Source of the DNA: Flavobacterium zhairuonense
Lineage (GTDB): Bacteria; Bacteroidota; Bacteroidia; Flavobacteriales; Flavobacteriaceae
Direction of reading: 5' to 3'
Assembly: GCF_004352915.1 (NCBI RefSeq)
Contig: NZ_SJSY01000067.1
Location: 148,709-212,708 of the forward strand
DNA length: 64,000 nucleotides
Part shown: positions 1 to 8,519 of the stretch, piece after piece
Numbering within the stretch: the first letter of the stretch is position 1
Layout of the letters: every line of letters starts with the position of its first letter
Notes under the pieces: model-generated
What the model was told of the DNA's origin: nothing
What the model saw: the letters and a program-made list of their open reading frames with translations, nothing else
Database searches by the model: none
Translations under genes and position numbers: made by a program

Positions 1-28
1 ATAAGTATAGATAAATTCATTTATATTT

Positions 29-559
29 TTATTCTTGAGTAGTTTTGCTTTTGAAAAATGCAGCCAAAATTAACCCTAAAATAGAATAAAGGGCAAGGCT
101 GAAAGCTAATCCTTTAAGTTGTTCTAGAGTTGAAAACGGGCTGGTTTCTCTCATTTTGTCCAATGCTTCGTTTATGGCAGAAGCAGGTGTTCCAAACTTT
201 TGCAATGTTTCGGCCATATATTTTATAAGATATTCTCCTATGGTTTCTTTTGCGCCCGGATCAATAACATTAAATAATAAAATACTGAAAAATGTTGAAA
301 TTAATAGAGCAATAAGTGTGGTAATAAAATAGGTTGTAAATGCATCTTTAAAAGAGAACAAGCCATTGATTTCTTTTTTTGTCTTTGTCAGTAATAAGAT
401 TCCAATTACCAAATAAATGACAAAACTCAATGCGCCAATCCATCCAGAAACAAATAATTTGAGATCTATTGAATAGAGGCTAGCTGTAATTAATGCTAGG
501 ATAACTCCTAAGACAATTCCGTAAGTAATACCATTCTTTTTTATAACTTCATTAATCAT
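29..559 (-). CDS. DUF4199 family membrane protein
   Basis: This is an inner-membrane protein of 176 residues whose cellular role is unknown. Four hydrophobic segments are visible (about residues 5-22, 35-58, 72-98 and 150-170 from the chosen start), with a polar stretch rich in Glu and Lys between the third and fourth. That four-helix layout and the wording of the sequence fit the DUF4199 family common in Flavobacteriia. The frame stays open ten codons further upstream, but a promoter -7 box (TATATTTG on the minus strand, 587-594) overlaps that extension, so transcription should begin inside it and Met at 557-559 is the better start. Family assignment is from memory of the family; function is not inferred. 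Confidence 0.75.
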   Translation of the reverse strand: MINEVIKKNGITYGIVLGVILALITASLYSIDLKLFVSGWIGALSFVIYLVIGILLLTKTKKEINGLFSFKDAFTTYFITTLIALLISTFFSILLFNVIDPGAKETIGEYLIKYMAETLQKFGTPASAINEALDKMRETSPFSTLEQLKGLAFSLALYSILGLILAAFFKSKTTQE

Positions 560-586
560 ATTTCTATATGTTTTAAAATTAATCCA

Positions 587-594
587 CAAATATA
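587..594 (-). promoter_or_regulatory. -7 box TATATTTG for the DUF4199 gene
   Basis: The minus strand reads TATATTTG, which fits the Bacteroidota consensus TAnnTTTG. It lies about 28 bases upstream of the ATG at 559 and decides against the longer start at 589. No clear -33 TTG is seen. Confidence 0.55.
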
Positions 595-662
595 GTAATT
601 CCCACTATAATCGTAGATAAAAAAAGCTTTTCGAAATAAACTAAAAAAAAGTGCGCTAAGTA

Positions 663-692
663 TTTGTTTATTAAAAAAGAATTGTAAATTTG
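663..692 (+). promoter_or_regulatory. Promoter of rpmE2 (TTTG, 18 bp, TAAATTTG)
   Basis: TTTG at 663-666 and TAAATTTG at 685-692 match the Bacteroidota -33 and -7 boxes with an 18-base gap. Transcription would start near 699, leaving an untranslated leader of about 110 bases before the L31 start codon, long enough to hold an autoregulatory RNA structure. Confidence 0.7.
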
Positions 693-808
693 CACACTCA
701 AAAATAATTAAATTTTTAAACAAAAAAGAGTGTTGTTTGTTTATACCTTTTTCTAATCGCGAAAAAGCTTCAAAATGAAAATGCTCTAAACAATAAATAA
801 AAGAAAAG

Positions 809-1063
809 ATGAAAAAAGGAATTCACCCAGAAAATTACAGATTAGTTGCATTTAAAGACATGTCAAATGACGAAGTTTTTATCACTAAATCTACTGCAGA
901 TACAAAAGAAACAATTGAAGTTGACGGAGTTGAGTATCCAGTTGTAAAAATGGAGATTTCTAGAACATCTCACCCTTTTTATACTGGTAAATCTAAACTT
1001 ATCGATACTGCAGGACGTATTGATAAATTCAAAACTAAATACGCTAAACACGCTAAAAAATAA
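809..1063 (+). CDS. rpmE2: 50S ribosomal protein L31 type B
   Basis: This is a component of the large ribosomal subunit that helps bridge the subunits. The 84-residue protein begins [10 protein letters not shown] and carries the L31 core HPFYTGK. It contains no cysteine, so it is the zinc-independent type B form rather than the four-Cys zinc form. Its length fits type B proteins. It is monocistronic, with a good promoter at 663-692, a leader of about 110 bases, and a strong terminator directly after it. L31 genes in several phyla are autoregulated through their leader; here that is only a possibility based on leader length. Confidence 0.97.
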   Translation: MKKGIHPENYRLVAFKDMSNDEVFITKSTADTKETIEVDGVEYPVVKMEISRTSHPFYTGKSKLIDTAGRIDKFKTKYAKHAKK

Positions 1064-1082
1064 TAGCTGTTTTAAATTATAC

Positions 1083-1114
1083 AAAAGCCTTCCAGATTTG
1101 GAAGGCTTTTTTTA
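1083..1114 (+). terminator. Rho-independent terminator after rpmE2
   Basis: AAAAGCCTTCC pairs with GGAAGGCTTTT across a six-base loop and is followed by a T-run. It starts 20 bases after the L31 stop codon. Confidence 0.9.
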
Positions 1115-1256
1115 TGCAATTTTTTTTTATCACTTGACTAAAGTGTTGATTAGGGAATTACAAACTTTGTTTTGAAAATAATGGTTCGATTTAAAATAAA
1201 GGATTTTTGAATTTATTACCAATTACTAAAATAAGTTTAGTGAAAATAAATATTTG

Positions 1257-1264
1257 TAACTTTG
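1257..1264 (+). promoter_or_regulatory. -7 box TAACTTTG for the GlmU-like gene
   Basis: TAACTTTG fits TAnnTTTG and lies 49 bases upstream of the ATG at 1313. The matching -33 region (around 1236) reads only TTTA, so the promoter is partial by eye. Confidence 0.5.
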
Positions 1265-1312
1265 ACCTCGATAACCAAATCAAGATTTTAACAAGTACCA
1301 AATTTTTTATTT

Positions 1313-2488
1313 ATGAATTACATTCTTTTTGACGGTCCCGTTCGGAATGCTTTATTACCTTTTACTTTTACGAGGCCTGTGGCCGATATCCTAATCGGAA
1401 TTATGACAATTCGCCAAAAATGGGAAATGCGTCTTGGCTCAACAATAACAACAATTACCGAAGAATATTTGTCTGAAAAATTTCCGATGGTGGAAATGGA
1501 GGAAAACGTAATGATCAATGCCGCTTATTTGCCAAATGATAAGCTTGCTGAGATGGTTTCTGATTTAACTGCAAATCAGGCAATTTTTAAAGGTGATGAT
1601 GTAATTGCTTTTTTTGCATCTGAAAATCAAGAAGAAGTTGATTTTGACTCTTATGAAATTATTCAGTATAACGACGATTGTTTAACTGTCGAGCATACTT
1701 GGGATATTTTTTCTAAAAATGATGCCGCAATCCGAGCTGATTTTGCCTTTTTGACTGAAGACAGAAAATCACAACCAATTCCGAAAAGCGTAAATGTTAT
1801 TTCGCCTGAGAATATTTTTATTGAAGAAGGAGCGAAATTAGAGTTTGTAACTTTAAATGCTTCAAACGGTCCTATATATATAGGTAAGAATACCGAAATT
1901 ATGGAAGGAACCGTAATTCGTGGGCCATTTGCTTTGTGTGAAAACGCGATGGTAAAAATGTCTGCTAAGGTCTATGGAGCAACAACTGTTGGACCTGGAT
2001 CTAGAATAGGTGGTGAGGTTAAAAATTCGGTTCTTTTTGCTAATTCGAATAAAGGCCACGAAGGATTTTTAGGTGATTCTGTTTTAGGCGAATGGTGTAA
2101 TATTGGTGCCGATTCAAATAATTCAAACCTAAAAAATAATTATGAAGAGGTGAAATTATGGAGTTATGAAACGGAAGGTTTTGCTAAAACCGGGCTTCAG
2201 TTTTGTGGTTTGATGATGGGAGATCACAGTAAATGCGGAATTAACACAATGTTTAATACAGGAACTGTGGTTGGCGTAAGCGCGAATATTTTCGGATCTG
2301 GTTTTCCGAGAAATTTTGTTCCGAGTTTTTCTTGGGGCGGTGCTGCGGGATTTACGACTTATGTAACAAAAAAAGCTTTTGAAACAGCAAGGTTAGTAAT
2401 GAGTAGAAGAAATATTGAATTTGATGCTACAGAAGCTGCAATTATGGAGCACATTTTTGAAGAAACAAAAAAATGGAGAAAAGATTAA
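1313..2488 (+). CDS. GlmU-like UDP-N-acetylglucosamine diphosphorylase / acetyltransferase family protein
   Basis: This protein probably supplies nucleotide-activated amino sugar for peptidoglycan and surface glycans. It belongs to the alternative GlmU family of Bacteroidota (TIGR03991 type): about 391 residues, a nucleotidyltransferase-like N-terminal half that starts MNYILFDGPVRNALLPFTFT with the TRP motif, and a left-handed beta-helix C-terminal half (roughly residues 170-330) of hexapeptide repeats such as IYIGKN, TVIRGP and ATTVGP. The second half would carry the acetyltransferase-like site. It is not closely similar to E. coli GlmU, so the exact substrates are inferred from the family. 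It stands alone, between terminators. Confidence 0.8.
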   Translation: MNYILFDGPVRNALLPFTFTRPVADILIGIMTIRQKWEMRLGSTITTITEEYLSEKFPMVEMEENVMINAAYLPNDKLAEMVSDLTANQAIFKGDDVIAFFASENQEEVDFDSYEIIQYNDDCLTVEHTWDIFSKNDAAIRADFAFLTEDRKSQPIPKSVNVISPENIFIEEGAKLEFVTLNASNGPIYIGKNTEIMEGTVIRGPFALCENAMVKMSAKVYGATTVGPGSRIGGEVKNSVLFANSNKGHEGFLGDSVLGEWCNIGADSNNSNLKNNYEEVKLWSYETEGFAKTGLQFCGLMMGDHSKCGINTMFNTGTVVGVSANIFGSGFPRNFVPSFSWGGAAGFTTYVTKKAFETARLVMSRRNIEFDATEAAIMEHIFEETKKWRKD

Positions 2489-2529
2489 ATTAGATAATTA
2501 GTCAATTTGAAAATGAGATAATTTTTTAC

Positions 2530-2563
2530 AAACCCGACAGGTTTTAAAAACCTGTCGGGTTTT
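2530..2563 (+). terminator. Terminator after the GlmU-like gene
   Basis: AACCCGACAGGTTTT pairs with AAAACCTGTCGGGTT around a very short loop, with T-rich sequence on the right. The symmetric T and A runs suggest it can act in both directions, also closing the leftward PepSY-like gene. Confidence 0.85.
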
Positions 2564-2586
2564 GTATTGTTGCATGTTTGCATGTT

Positions 2587-2690
2587 AAACTGGACTGAAG
2601 TCCAGCTCTACAACATGGTTCGAGCCTTTGGCTCTTTTTAAAGTTCTGGAGGAACGACTTATATTGTAGGGCTGGACTTCAGTCCAGTTT
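2587..2690. repeat. 104-bp nested inverted-repeat element
   Basis: Two 27-base arms (2587-2613 and 2664-2690) are inverted copies with 26 of 27 positions matching. Each arm contains its own palindrome, CTGGACTGAAGTCCAG. Between them lie two small hairpins, GAGCCTTTGGCTC (2622-2634) and GTTCTGGAGGAAC (2643-2655). It codes for nothing and sits between convergent genes. The architecture resembles REP/BIME-type elements such as those near the transposase gene at 22667. Confidence 0.8.
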
Positions 2691-2759
2691 AAGAATAGAA
2701 TATGAAAATTTTGTTTTTGGATTATCTAATTATCAAATTGGCACATTTTCAAATTTAAC

Positions 2760-3203
2760 TTATTTGTCAATTTTAATGAATTCTTCCTTTAAGTTGAATT
2801 TTAGTTCTAAGCCATTGGTCAGTTTTGTCTCGTAGCCAGAAGTTCCAATTTCTATTTTGGTTGCGTCTTCTTTAGGGAAATTTGATTTTATGTAAGAAGC
2901 GATTTTTTTAGGAACAATTGATTTTGGAATTTTATCATTTTTTCCGTCAACTTCTTTCCAATTTCCTTTCTTGTCAAATTCAATTTCGATCCTATTGTCA
3001 TACTGAACTTTATATTCCGTAGAAAGAATTTCTTTGTCTTCCAATATATAACTCGGCTTTTTAGAGCCAAAGTGGGTCTTTAAAAATGTTTGTGCATTTG
3101 CCGGTAGTGCTTCTTTCTTAATTACTGTTTTTTGTGCGATTGCAGAAAAACCAAATAGCAATCCTGCAATTAAGTAAACGGTCAGTTTTAATTTCGTTTT
3201 CAT
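2760..3203 (-). CDS. Secreted PepSY-like domain protein
   Basis: This is a periplasmic or secreted protein of 147 residues with unknown job. The N-terminus (MKTKLKLTVYLIAGLLFGFSAIAQ) is a standard signal peptide with an AIAQ cleavage region. Two similar halves of about 60 residues follow, each with the pattern LP..AQTFLKTHF and later IPKSIVPKKIASYIKSNFP, typical of PepSY-like (DUF2874-type) repeats. PepSY-like proteins have been proposed to inhibit peptidases or bind ligands, but this is not established for this group. The gene has no clear operon partner; AT-rich repeat spacers flank both ends. Confidence 0.75.
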   Translation of the reverse strand: MKTKLKLTVYLIAGLLFGFSAIAQKTVIKKEALPANAQTFLKTHFGSKKPSYILEDKEILSTEYKVQYDNRIEIEFDKKGNWKEVDGKNDKIPKSIVPKKIASYIKSNFPKEDATKIEIGTSGYETKLTNGLELKFNLKEEFIKIDK

Positions 3204-3312
3204 ATTTTGCTGATTTTTAAATTCTTATACAAGGTAAGACGAAAAATTCAAAATGTGATTAAATATTTGGGATTTAGTTTTTTGCGATTTAGATATTCTT
3301 CTAATAACATAT

Positions 3313-3377
3313 TGCCTAATTGGCACATTTTCAAAATTATCTAATTATCAAATTGGCACATTATCTAATTAAATCTA
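3313..3377. repeat. AT-rich spacer repeat (TATCTAATTATCAAATTGGC words)
   Basis: The words CTAATTATCAAATTGGCACA and GGCACATTTTCAAA occur here, at 2719-2756 and, in altered order, at 31045-31116. They read as slippage-prone short-period repeats confined to gene ends and gaps. The TTG in this copy also serves as a candidate -33 box for the next gene. Confidence 0.6.
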
Positions 3378-3383
3378 TCTTTG
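3353..3383 (+). promoter_or_regulatory. Promoter of the ABC-F gene (TTG, 20 bp, TATCTTTG)
   Basis: TATCTTTG at 3376-3383 fits TAnnTTTG. TTG at 3353-3355, inside the spacer repeat, is placed 20 bases upstream as a -33 box. The ATG is 65 bases downstream. Confidence 0.6.
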
Positions 3384-3448
3384 CGGCACGAAAAAAAAAT
3401 GGATAGTCGGTTAAACGATTAACCGATTAAACAAATTAACAAGAACAA

Positions 3449-5083
3449 ATGATTACAGTTAACGATATTTCGGTTCAGTTTGGCGGAACTACACTTTTTA
3501 GCGATGTTTCTTTTGCTATAAACGAAAATGATAAAATTGCCCTTATGGGTAAAAATGGTGCGGGGAAATCGACACTTTTAAAAATAATTGCAGGAGTAAG
3601 CAAGCCTTCGACTGGAAATATTTCGGCTCCAAAAGAAGCTGTAATTGCATATCTTCCTCAGCATTTGCTTACTGAAGATGGCGCTACAGTAATGGAAGAA
3701 GCGTCAAAAGCTTTTAGCGAAATTTTCACAATGAAAGCTGAAATCGACGATATCAATGAGCAATTGACCGTTCGTACCGATTATGAAAGTGACGAATACA
3801 TGAAATTGATCGAAAGAGTTTCAGACTTAAGCGAGAAATTTTATGCTATTGAAGAAGTAAATTACGAAGCTGAAGTTGAGAAAATATTAGTTGGTTTAGG
3901 TTTTGTACGTGAAGATTTCACTCGCCAAACTTCTGAATTTTCTGGTGGATGGAGAATGCGTATTGAACTAGCTAAGATTTTATTGAGGAAACCAGATTTG
4001 ATTTTGCTGGATGAGCCTACCAACCACATGGATATCGAAAGTATTCAATGGTTAGAAGATTTCTTGTTGACGCAAGCAAAAGCGGTTGTGGTAATTTCGC
4101 ACGATAGAGCGTTTGTAGATAATATCACAAACAGAACTATCGAAGTTACTATGGGGAGAATTTATGATTATAAAGCAAAATATACACATTACTTAGAATT
4201 AAGAAAAGATCGTAGAATCCACCAACAAAAAGCATACGATGAACAACAAAAGATGATTGCTGAAAATCGTGCTTTTATTGAGCGTTTCAGAGGAACATTT
4301 TCTAAAACAGATGCTGTTCAATCTCGTGTTAAAATGCTTGAGAAGCTTGAAATAGTAGAGGTTGATGAAGTGGATACATCTGCATTACGATTAAAATTCC
4401 CGCCAGCAGCACGTTCTGGTCAATATCCTGTTATTGTAAAAGAAATGTCTAAAGCATATGGCGATCATGTTGTTTTTAAAGATGCAAACATTGTAATCGA
4501 ACGTGGACAAAAAGTGGCTTTTGTTGGGAAAAATGGAGAAGGAAAATCAACAATGATCAAAGCGATTATGAAAGAAATCGGAGTTGATTCTGGAAGTGTT
4601 GAAATTGGTCATAATGCTCAAATTGGATATTTCGCTCAAAATCAAGCAGCTTTGTTGGATGAAAATGCAACAATTTTTGAGACAATCGACAGTATTGCGG
4701 TTGGAGACATTAGAACACAAATCAAAAATATCTTAGGCGCTTTCATGTTCCAAGGTGATGACATTACAAAAAAGGTAAAAGTGCTTTCTGGAGGAGAGAA
4801 AACACGTTTGGCAATGATAAAATTATTGTTGGAGCCAGTTAATTTGCTGATTCTGGATGAGCCTTCAAATCACTTGGATATGAAGACGAAAGATATTATT
4901 AAAGATGCATTGAGAGATTTCGATGGGACTTTGATTTTGGTTTCTCACGACCGTGATTTCCTTGACGGGTTGGCAACTAAAGTATTTGAATTCGGAAACA
5001 AAAGAGTAAAAGAACATTTTGAAGATGTTGCTGGTTTCTTGGCACATAAGAAAATGGATTCTATGCGCGAAATCGAAAAATAA
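3449..5083 (+). CDS. ABC-F family ATPase
   Basis: This is a soluble protein with two ATP-binding cassettes and no membrane domain, of the ABC-F class that works on ribosomes (translation factors such as EttA, Uup and YbiT, or ribosome protection). Cassette 1 has Walker A GKNGAGKST, signature SGGWRMR and Walker B LILLDEPTNHMD; cassette 2 has GKNGEGKST, LSGGEKTRLAM and LLILDEPSNHLD. Between them is the charged P-site tRNA interaction linker, about residues 240-310. The 544-residue length and short C-terminus fit the YbiT-like group better than Uup, which has a coiled-coil tail. It is monocistronic with its own promoter and terminator. An antibiotic-resistance role cannot be judged from sequence. 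Confidence 0.9.
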   Translation: MITVNDISVQFGGTTLFSDVSFAINENDKIALMGKNGAGKSTLLKIIAGVSKPSTGNISAPKEAVIAYLPQHLLTEDGATVMEEASKAFSEIFTMKAEIDDINEQLTVRTDYESDEYMKLIERVSDLSEKFYAIEEVNYEAEVEKILVGLGFVREDFTRQTSEFSGGWRMRIELAKILLRKPDLILLDEPTNHMDIESIQWLEDFLLTQAKAVVVISHDRAFVDNITNRTIEVTMGRIYDYKAKYTHYLELRKDRRIHQQKAYDEQQKMIAENRAFIERFRGTFSKTDAVQSRVKMLEKLEIVEVDEVDTSALRLKFPPAARSGQYPVIVKEMSKAYGDHVVFKDANIVIERGQKVAFVGKNGEGKSTMIKAIMKEIGVDSGSVEIGHNAQIGYFAQNQAALLDENATIFETIDSIAVGDIRTQIKNILGAFMFQGDDITKKVKVLSGGEKTRLAMIKLLLEPVNLLILDEPSNHLDMKTKDIIKDALRDFDGTLILVSHDRDFLDGLATKVFEFGNKRVKEHFEDVAGFLAHKKMDSMREIEK

Positions 5084-5104
5084 AATTCATTTCATATTAA
5101 ATGC

Positions 5105-5136
5105 AAAAGCACAAGTTGATTCTTGTGCTTTTTTTA
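5105..5136 (+). terminator. Terminator after the ABC-F gene
   Basis: AAAAGCACAAG pairs with CTTGTGCTTTT around a six-base loop and runs into a T-tract, 22 bases after the stop codon. Confidence 0.9.
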
Positions 5137-5315
5137 TGTCCTAGCTTTAGTAACAATATTTTAATGCAATTTTTTTTACAATGATTGTTTTTTTAGTATT
5201 TTAGTAATCCCATTTCGTGTTGATTATTAAGTAATTTGCTTTTCTGTTTTTAAAAGCGTAGTACTGATTTTGAATTTAGTTAAATAATAACCTTGTTTTT
5301 ATCTATTTGAATTCT

Positions 5316-6482
5316 ATGAATAAAACACTACTAATTCCACTATTTTTTTTCTTTCTAACCACTTCCTTTGGGCTTTATGCTCAAGGAGATGTCAATCAGG
5401 GCGAAGAAAATGATAAAAAAGAAAAAACAGAAGGTGAGATAAAATATCCCCAATACCAAATTAAAGGCCTTTTGCAGGCAAGATATCTAAAAAGCTATGG
5501 TGAGAATGTCGATGTGATGGGGGTTCATCACTCTACAGGTGACGTTGTCCAGGAATCTTTCGATATTAAAAGAATGCGTGTTGGTTTAAATACCAAATTA
5601 AGTGAAGCGACAGAGGTTGTTGTTTTGGTAAATCTTGCTGATTTTAAATCTGATACAAAGGGGAAAGTTCTTGAAAACGCTTACGGAAAATACACTTTTA
5701 ATAAATATATAGCTTTAACGGGAGGTCAGTTTCGACCAGCATTCGGAATCGAGGAACTTGTTCCTGTCGACATCATTAAGTCGTTTGATTTTTCTAATCA
5801 ATATTATGAGTTTGGAAAAAATGGCTGGACCAGCTTTCAAATCGGTGCTTCAGCAACAGGATCTGTTGATCTTGGAAAAATCCCTTTAAGCTACGCGCTT
5901 TCTGTTTTGAACGGAAATGGCAAAAATGTAGAAATGGATAAAGATAACGGAAAACAATATTCTACAAGAATGGTTTTTGGATTGTCTAAAAAATATAAAA
6001 TCAATCTAGGTTTAAATGGCGGTTTTGGGCAGGTTTTTAAAGAAGATGTTTTTGCAATAGGAGCTGATTTTACCAGTGATTTTAAACTTACTGATCGATT
6101 TAGTTTAGATCTTCAAATTGAGTACAAACAAGGTACAAATCATAATTTGTATTATTCTTTGCCGGTCGCTTCAAGAATTGGAAGTGTCGACGGTTATCAA
6201 ATGCGAGGTATTTATTTTCTGCCAAATTTGAGATATATTGTCGATTACAAGAAATTAACTGCTTTTGAATTTTCTTGCCGATACGAGACTTTTAATCCGA
6301 ACTATAAAATTGATCCTAATGTTAGGCAGACTTATACGCCAATGGTGAGTCTTGAGTTTGGAAAAGCATACACGGGCCGAATTGAGTTAGGTTTTCAAAT
6401 TGATCGATATGATCATGAAATCCCAGATACATCAACATACAATAACGACTTGTTTTTACTACAACTCCAGCTTAGGCTTTAA
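5316..6482 (+). CDS. OprO/OprP-type outer-membrane porin
   Basis: This is an outer-membrane beta-barrel of the phosphate-selective porin O/P family (388 residues), likely letting anions cross the outer membrane. A signal peptide ends at LYAQG, a short acidic linker follows, then repeated amphipathic strands (for example YQIKGLLQARYLKSY and FDIKRMRVGLNTKLS) up to a final strand FLLQLQLRL. The start is set at the ATG at 5316, which gives MNKTLLIPLFFFF; the frame also has a TTG at 5307 that is less likely. The gene directly downstream, 20 bases away, encodes a dicarboxylate-type transporter, so the two probably form an operon for uptake of organic or inorganic anions. The substrate is not readable from sequence. 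Confidence 0.8.
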   Translation: MNKTLLIPLFFFFLTTSFGLYAQGDVNQGEENDKKEKTEGEIKYPQYQIKGLLQARYLKSYGENVDVMGVHHSTGDVVQESFDIKRMRVGLNTKLSEATEVVVLVNLADFKSDTKGKVLENAYGKYTFNKYIALTGGQFRPAFGIEELVPVDIIKSFDFSNQYYEFGKNGWTSFQIGASATGSVDLGKIPLSYALSVLNGNGKNVEMDKDNGKQYSTRMVFGLSKKYKINLGLNGGFGQVFKEDVFAIGADFTSDFKLTDRFSLDLQIEYKQGTNHNLYYSLPVASRIGSVDGYQMRGIYFLPNLRYIVDYKKLTAFEFSCRYETFNPNYKIDPNVRQTYTPMVSLEFGKAYTGRIELGFQIDRYDHEIPDTSTYNNDLFLLQLQLRL

Positions 6483-6502
6483 TTAATTTAAATCTTGTTT
6501 TT

Positions 6503-7933
6503 ATGAAAGAAGTACAAATCCCCCAGACCCTGATCACACTTGCTGTAGGAATTGCAATTTGGTTGATTCCTGCGCCAAATGGTGTTGTTGTTGAAGCTTG
6601 GCATTTGTTTGCCATTTTTGTTGCCACAATTTTAGGAATTATTCTGAAAGCAGCTCCAATGGGAACCATGTGTATGATTGCTATTGCGTTGACAGCTTTT
6701 TCACAGGTTCTGGCGCCTGGTGATGCTGGGAAATCAATAACATTGGCCTTGAAAGGATTTGGAGACAAGGTAATTTGGCTTATCGGAATTTCATTTTTTA
6801 TTGCACGAGGATTTATTAAAACTGGTTTAGGAAACCGAATTGCTTTTTTGTTTATTCGTATTTTTGGAAAAAGCTCACTCGGACTTGCATACGGTTTAGG
6901 ATTTGCAGATTTGGTTTTGGCTCCAGCCGTACCAAGTAATACTGCTAGGGGAGGAGGAATCGTATATCCAATCATGAAATCAATGTCGATGAGTTTTGGC
7001 TCAATGCCAGATCAGCCAGAAACACATCGAAAATTAGGGGCTTACCTTACGTTGAGTAGTTATAATGCGAATTTGATCGCTTCATCAATTTTTTTGACGG
7101 GTACAGCAAGTAATCCAATGTGTCAAAAGTTTGCCGCTAATCTAGGAATAAAAATAAGTTGGATTTCTTGGGCTATTGCGGGAATTGTTCCGGGGCTTGT
7201 TGCTTTTTTTGTGATTCCGTTTGTGTTGTATAAAATATATCCGCCAGAATTGAAGAAAACTGGAGATGCGCCTCAGATTGCGGCTCAGAAATTAAAAGAA
7301 ATGGGGCCGATCACCCGAAATGAATGGATGATGTTGCTTACATTCTTTATTTTATTGTTTTTGTGGATGACCGGCGATTTGTTTTCTATAGATGCAACAA
7401 CAACAGCTTTTATTGGTTTGGTTATTTTACTTTTGACTTCAGTTTTAACTTGGGATGATGTAAAAGCAGAAAAAGGTGCTTGGGATACAATTGTTTGGTT
7501 TTCGGTTTTAGTAATGATGGCAAGCTCATTAAATGAACTTGGTTTTATTGCTTGGTTCAGTGGTTTAATCAAAGCTGAAATAGGCGGATTAAGTTGGCAA
7601 ATGGCTTTTCCTATAATTATATTGGTTTACTTTTTTAGTCATTATCTTTTTGCAAGTGCAACGGCACACGTAGCAGCCATGTATGCGGCCTTGTTAGGAG
7701 TAGGGGTTTCTCTTGGAATTCCTGGCTTGCTTTTAGCTTTTATGCTTGGTTTCGTAGGGTCGCTGTACGGAACTTTAACGCATTACGGACATGGACCTGC
7801 ACCAGTCTTTTTCGGAAGCGGTTATGTCGACCTAAAAAGCTGGTGGGTCAAAGGGCTGATAACCGGATTGGTTATGCTCTTTATCTATATGGTAATTGGA
7901 GGTTTGTGGCTCCGATTAATTGGTGATTTTTAA
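6503..7933 (+). CDS. DASS family anion:Na+ symporter / dicarboxylate transporter
   Basis: This inner-membrane carrier (476 residues, about 12-14 hydrophobic segments) belongs to the divalent anion:sodium symporter family (CitT/SoDIT1/YbhI type). Two diagnostic Ser-Asn-Thr-like hairpin motifs are visible: APAVPSNTARGG near residue 145 and the second-half counterpart SATAHVAAM near residue 385. The loop HYGHGPAPVFFGSGY near the C-terminus is typical for the malate/oxoglutarate translocator subgroup. Likely substrates are C4 or C5 dicarboxylates or tartrate. It lies 20 bases downstream of the porin, supporting a two-membrane uptake route. Its stop codon overlaps the stop of the facing gene by four bases. 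Confidence 0.85.
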   Translation: MKEVQIPQTLITLAVGIAIWLIPAPNGVVVEAWHLFAIFVATILGIILKAAPMGTMCMIAIALTAFSQVLAPGDAGKSITLALKGFGDKVIWLIGISFFIARGFIKTGLGNRIAFLFIRIFGKSSLGLAYGLGFADLVLAPAVPSNTARGGGIVYPIMKSMSMSFGSMPDQPETHRKLGAYLTLSSYNANLIASSIFLTGTASNPMCQKFAANLGIKISWISWAIAGIVPGLVAFFVIPFVLYKIYPPELKKTGDAPQIAAQKLKEMGPITRNEWMMLLTFFILLFLWMTGDLFSIDATTTAFIGLVILLLTSVLTWDDVKAEKGAWDTIVWFSVLVMMASSLNELGFIAWFSGLIKAEIGGLSWQMAFPIIILVYFFSHYLFASATAHVAAMYAALLGVGVSLGIPGLLLAFMLGFVGSLYGTLTHYGHGPAPVFFGSGYVDLKSWWVKGLITGLVMLFIYMVIGGLWLRLIGDF

Positions 7934-8235
7934 ATCCTGATTCCTGGAGGAAGCAATTCTTTGTATTTCGGATTTTTTTTGAAAAAAGTCACAATTTTTG
8001 GGTGAATAGGAACAACTCTGAATTTTTTTTCGGTATTGAGTTCCATAATGCTTTTCAGCATATTGTCAATGGCAACTTGATTGTCAAAGCCTTCTGGCGT
8101 GTTGATTTTAGTTAGAAAAATTTTCTTTTCCTGAAATGAATATTCGACAGTAAGCATGCCTTCCGGGGCGATGGTTTCAAATTGTCTTGCAAAAGCATTG
8201 TCTTTGACTGGGGCAATAATTTCAGCTGATTCCAT
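7930..8235 (-). CDS. YidJ-type GCN5-related N-acetyltransferase fold, with eroded acetyl-CoA loop
   Basis: This 101-residue protein matches the small YidJ-like GNAT group (PF14542). The C-terminal half keeps the family pattern: FRVVPIHPKIVTFFKKNPKYKELL corresponds to the usual VVPLCPFVAAYI..HPEY. The part that normally holds the acetyl-CoA loop (R/Q-G-x-G-x-G/A, followed by LV) reads TPEGFDNQVAIDNMLKSI here, without the glycine-rich loop, so catalysis is doubtful. The gene converges on the transporter at 6503 with overlapping stop codons (TTAA) and has a candidate -7 box at 8339-8346. Family fit is good; function is unknown. Confidence 0.6.
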   Translation of the reverse strand: MESAEIIAPVKDNAFARQFETIAPEGMLTVEYSFQEKKIFLTKINTPEGFDNQVAIDNMLKSIMELNTEKKFRVVPIHPKIVTFFKKNPKYKELLPPGIRI

Positions 8236-8338
8236 AATTTATCATTTTTTTAGCAGGTTTAAAATATAAAATAGATTTTGGGCGATTGTCCTGTTTAAAA
8301 GCTTGTGTAAGAATCTTAAACGGGACTGATTTGGACTG

Positions 8339-8346
8339 CAAAGTTA
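8339..8346 (-). promoter_or_regulatory. -7 box TAACTTTG for the YidJ-like gene
   Basis: The minus strand reads TAACTTTG, fitting TAnnTTTG. It lies about 104 bases upstream of the ATG at 8235. The -33 box is not clear. Confidence 0.45.
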
Positions 8347-8519
8347 ATCATTTGATTTTCAATATAAAATTATTTTTTTTCAGACTTGGTTTTTTGCATA
8401 TTTTGTAATTTAAATTGTTTTAATATATAATTATGGTGTAAGATTTGCTGTGCATATTGTTAAAAAAAGTAAATTTATCTTGAAATAGAGATTTGTAATT
8501 AAAATACAATTTTTGACAA

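Noticed and set aside
6472..6975. Open leftward frame of 167 codons
   Set aside because: It is opposite to the transporter gene and has Pro/Ala/Ile-rich composition with no domain; transporter motifs are clear on the other strand.
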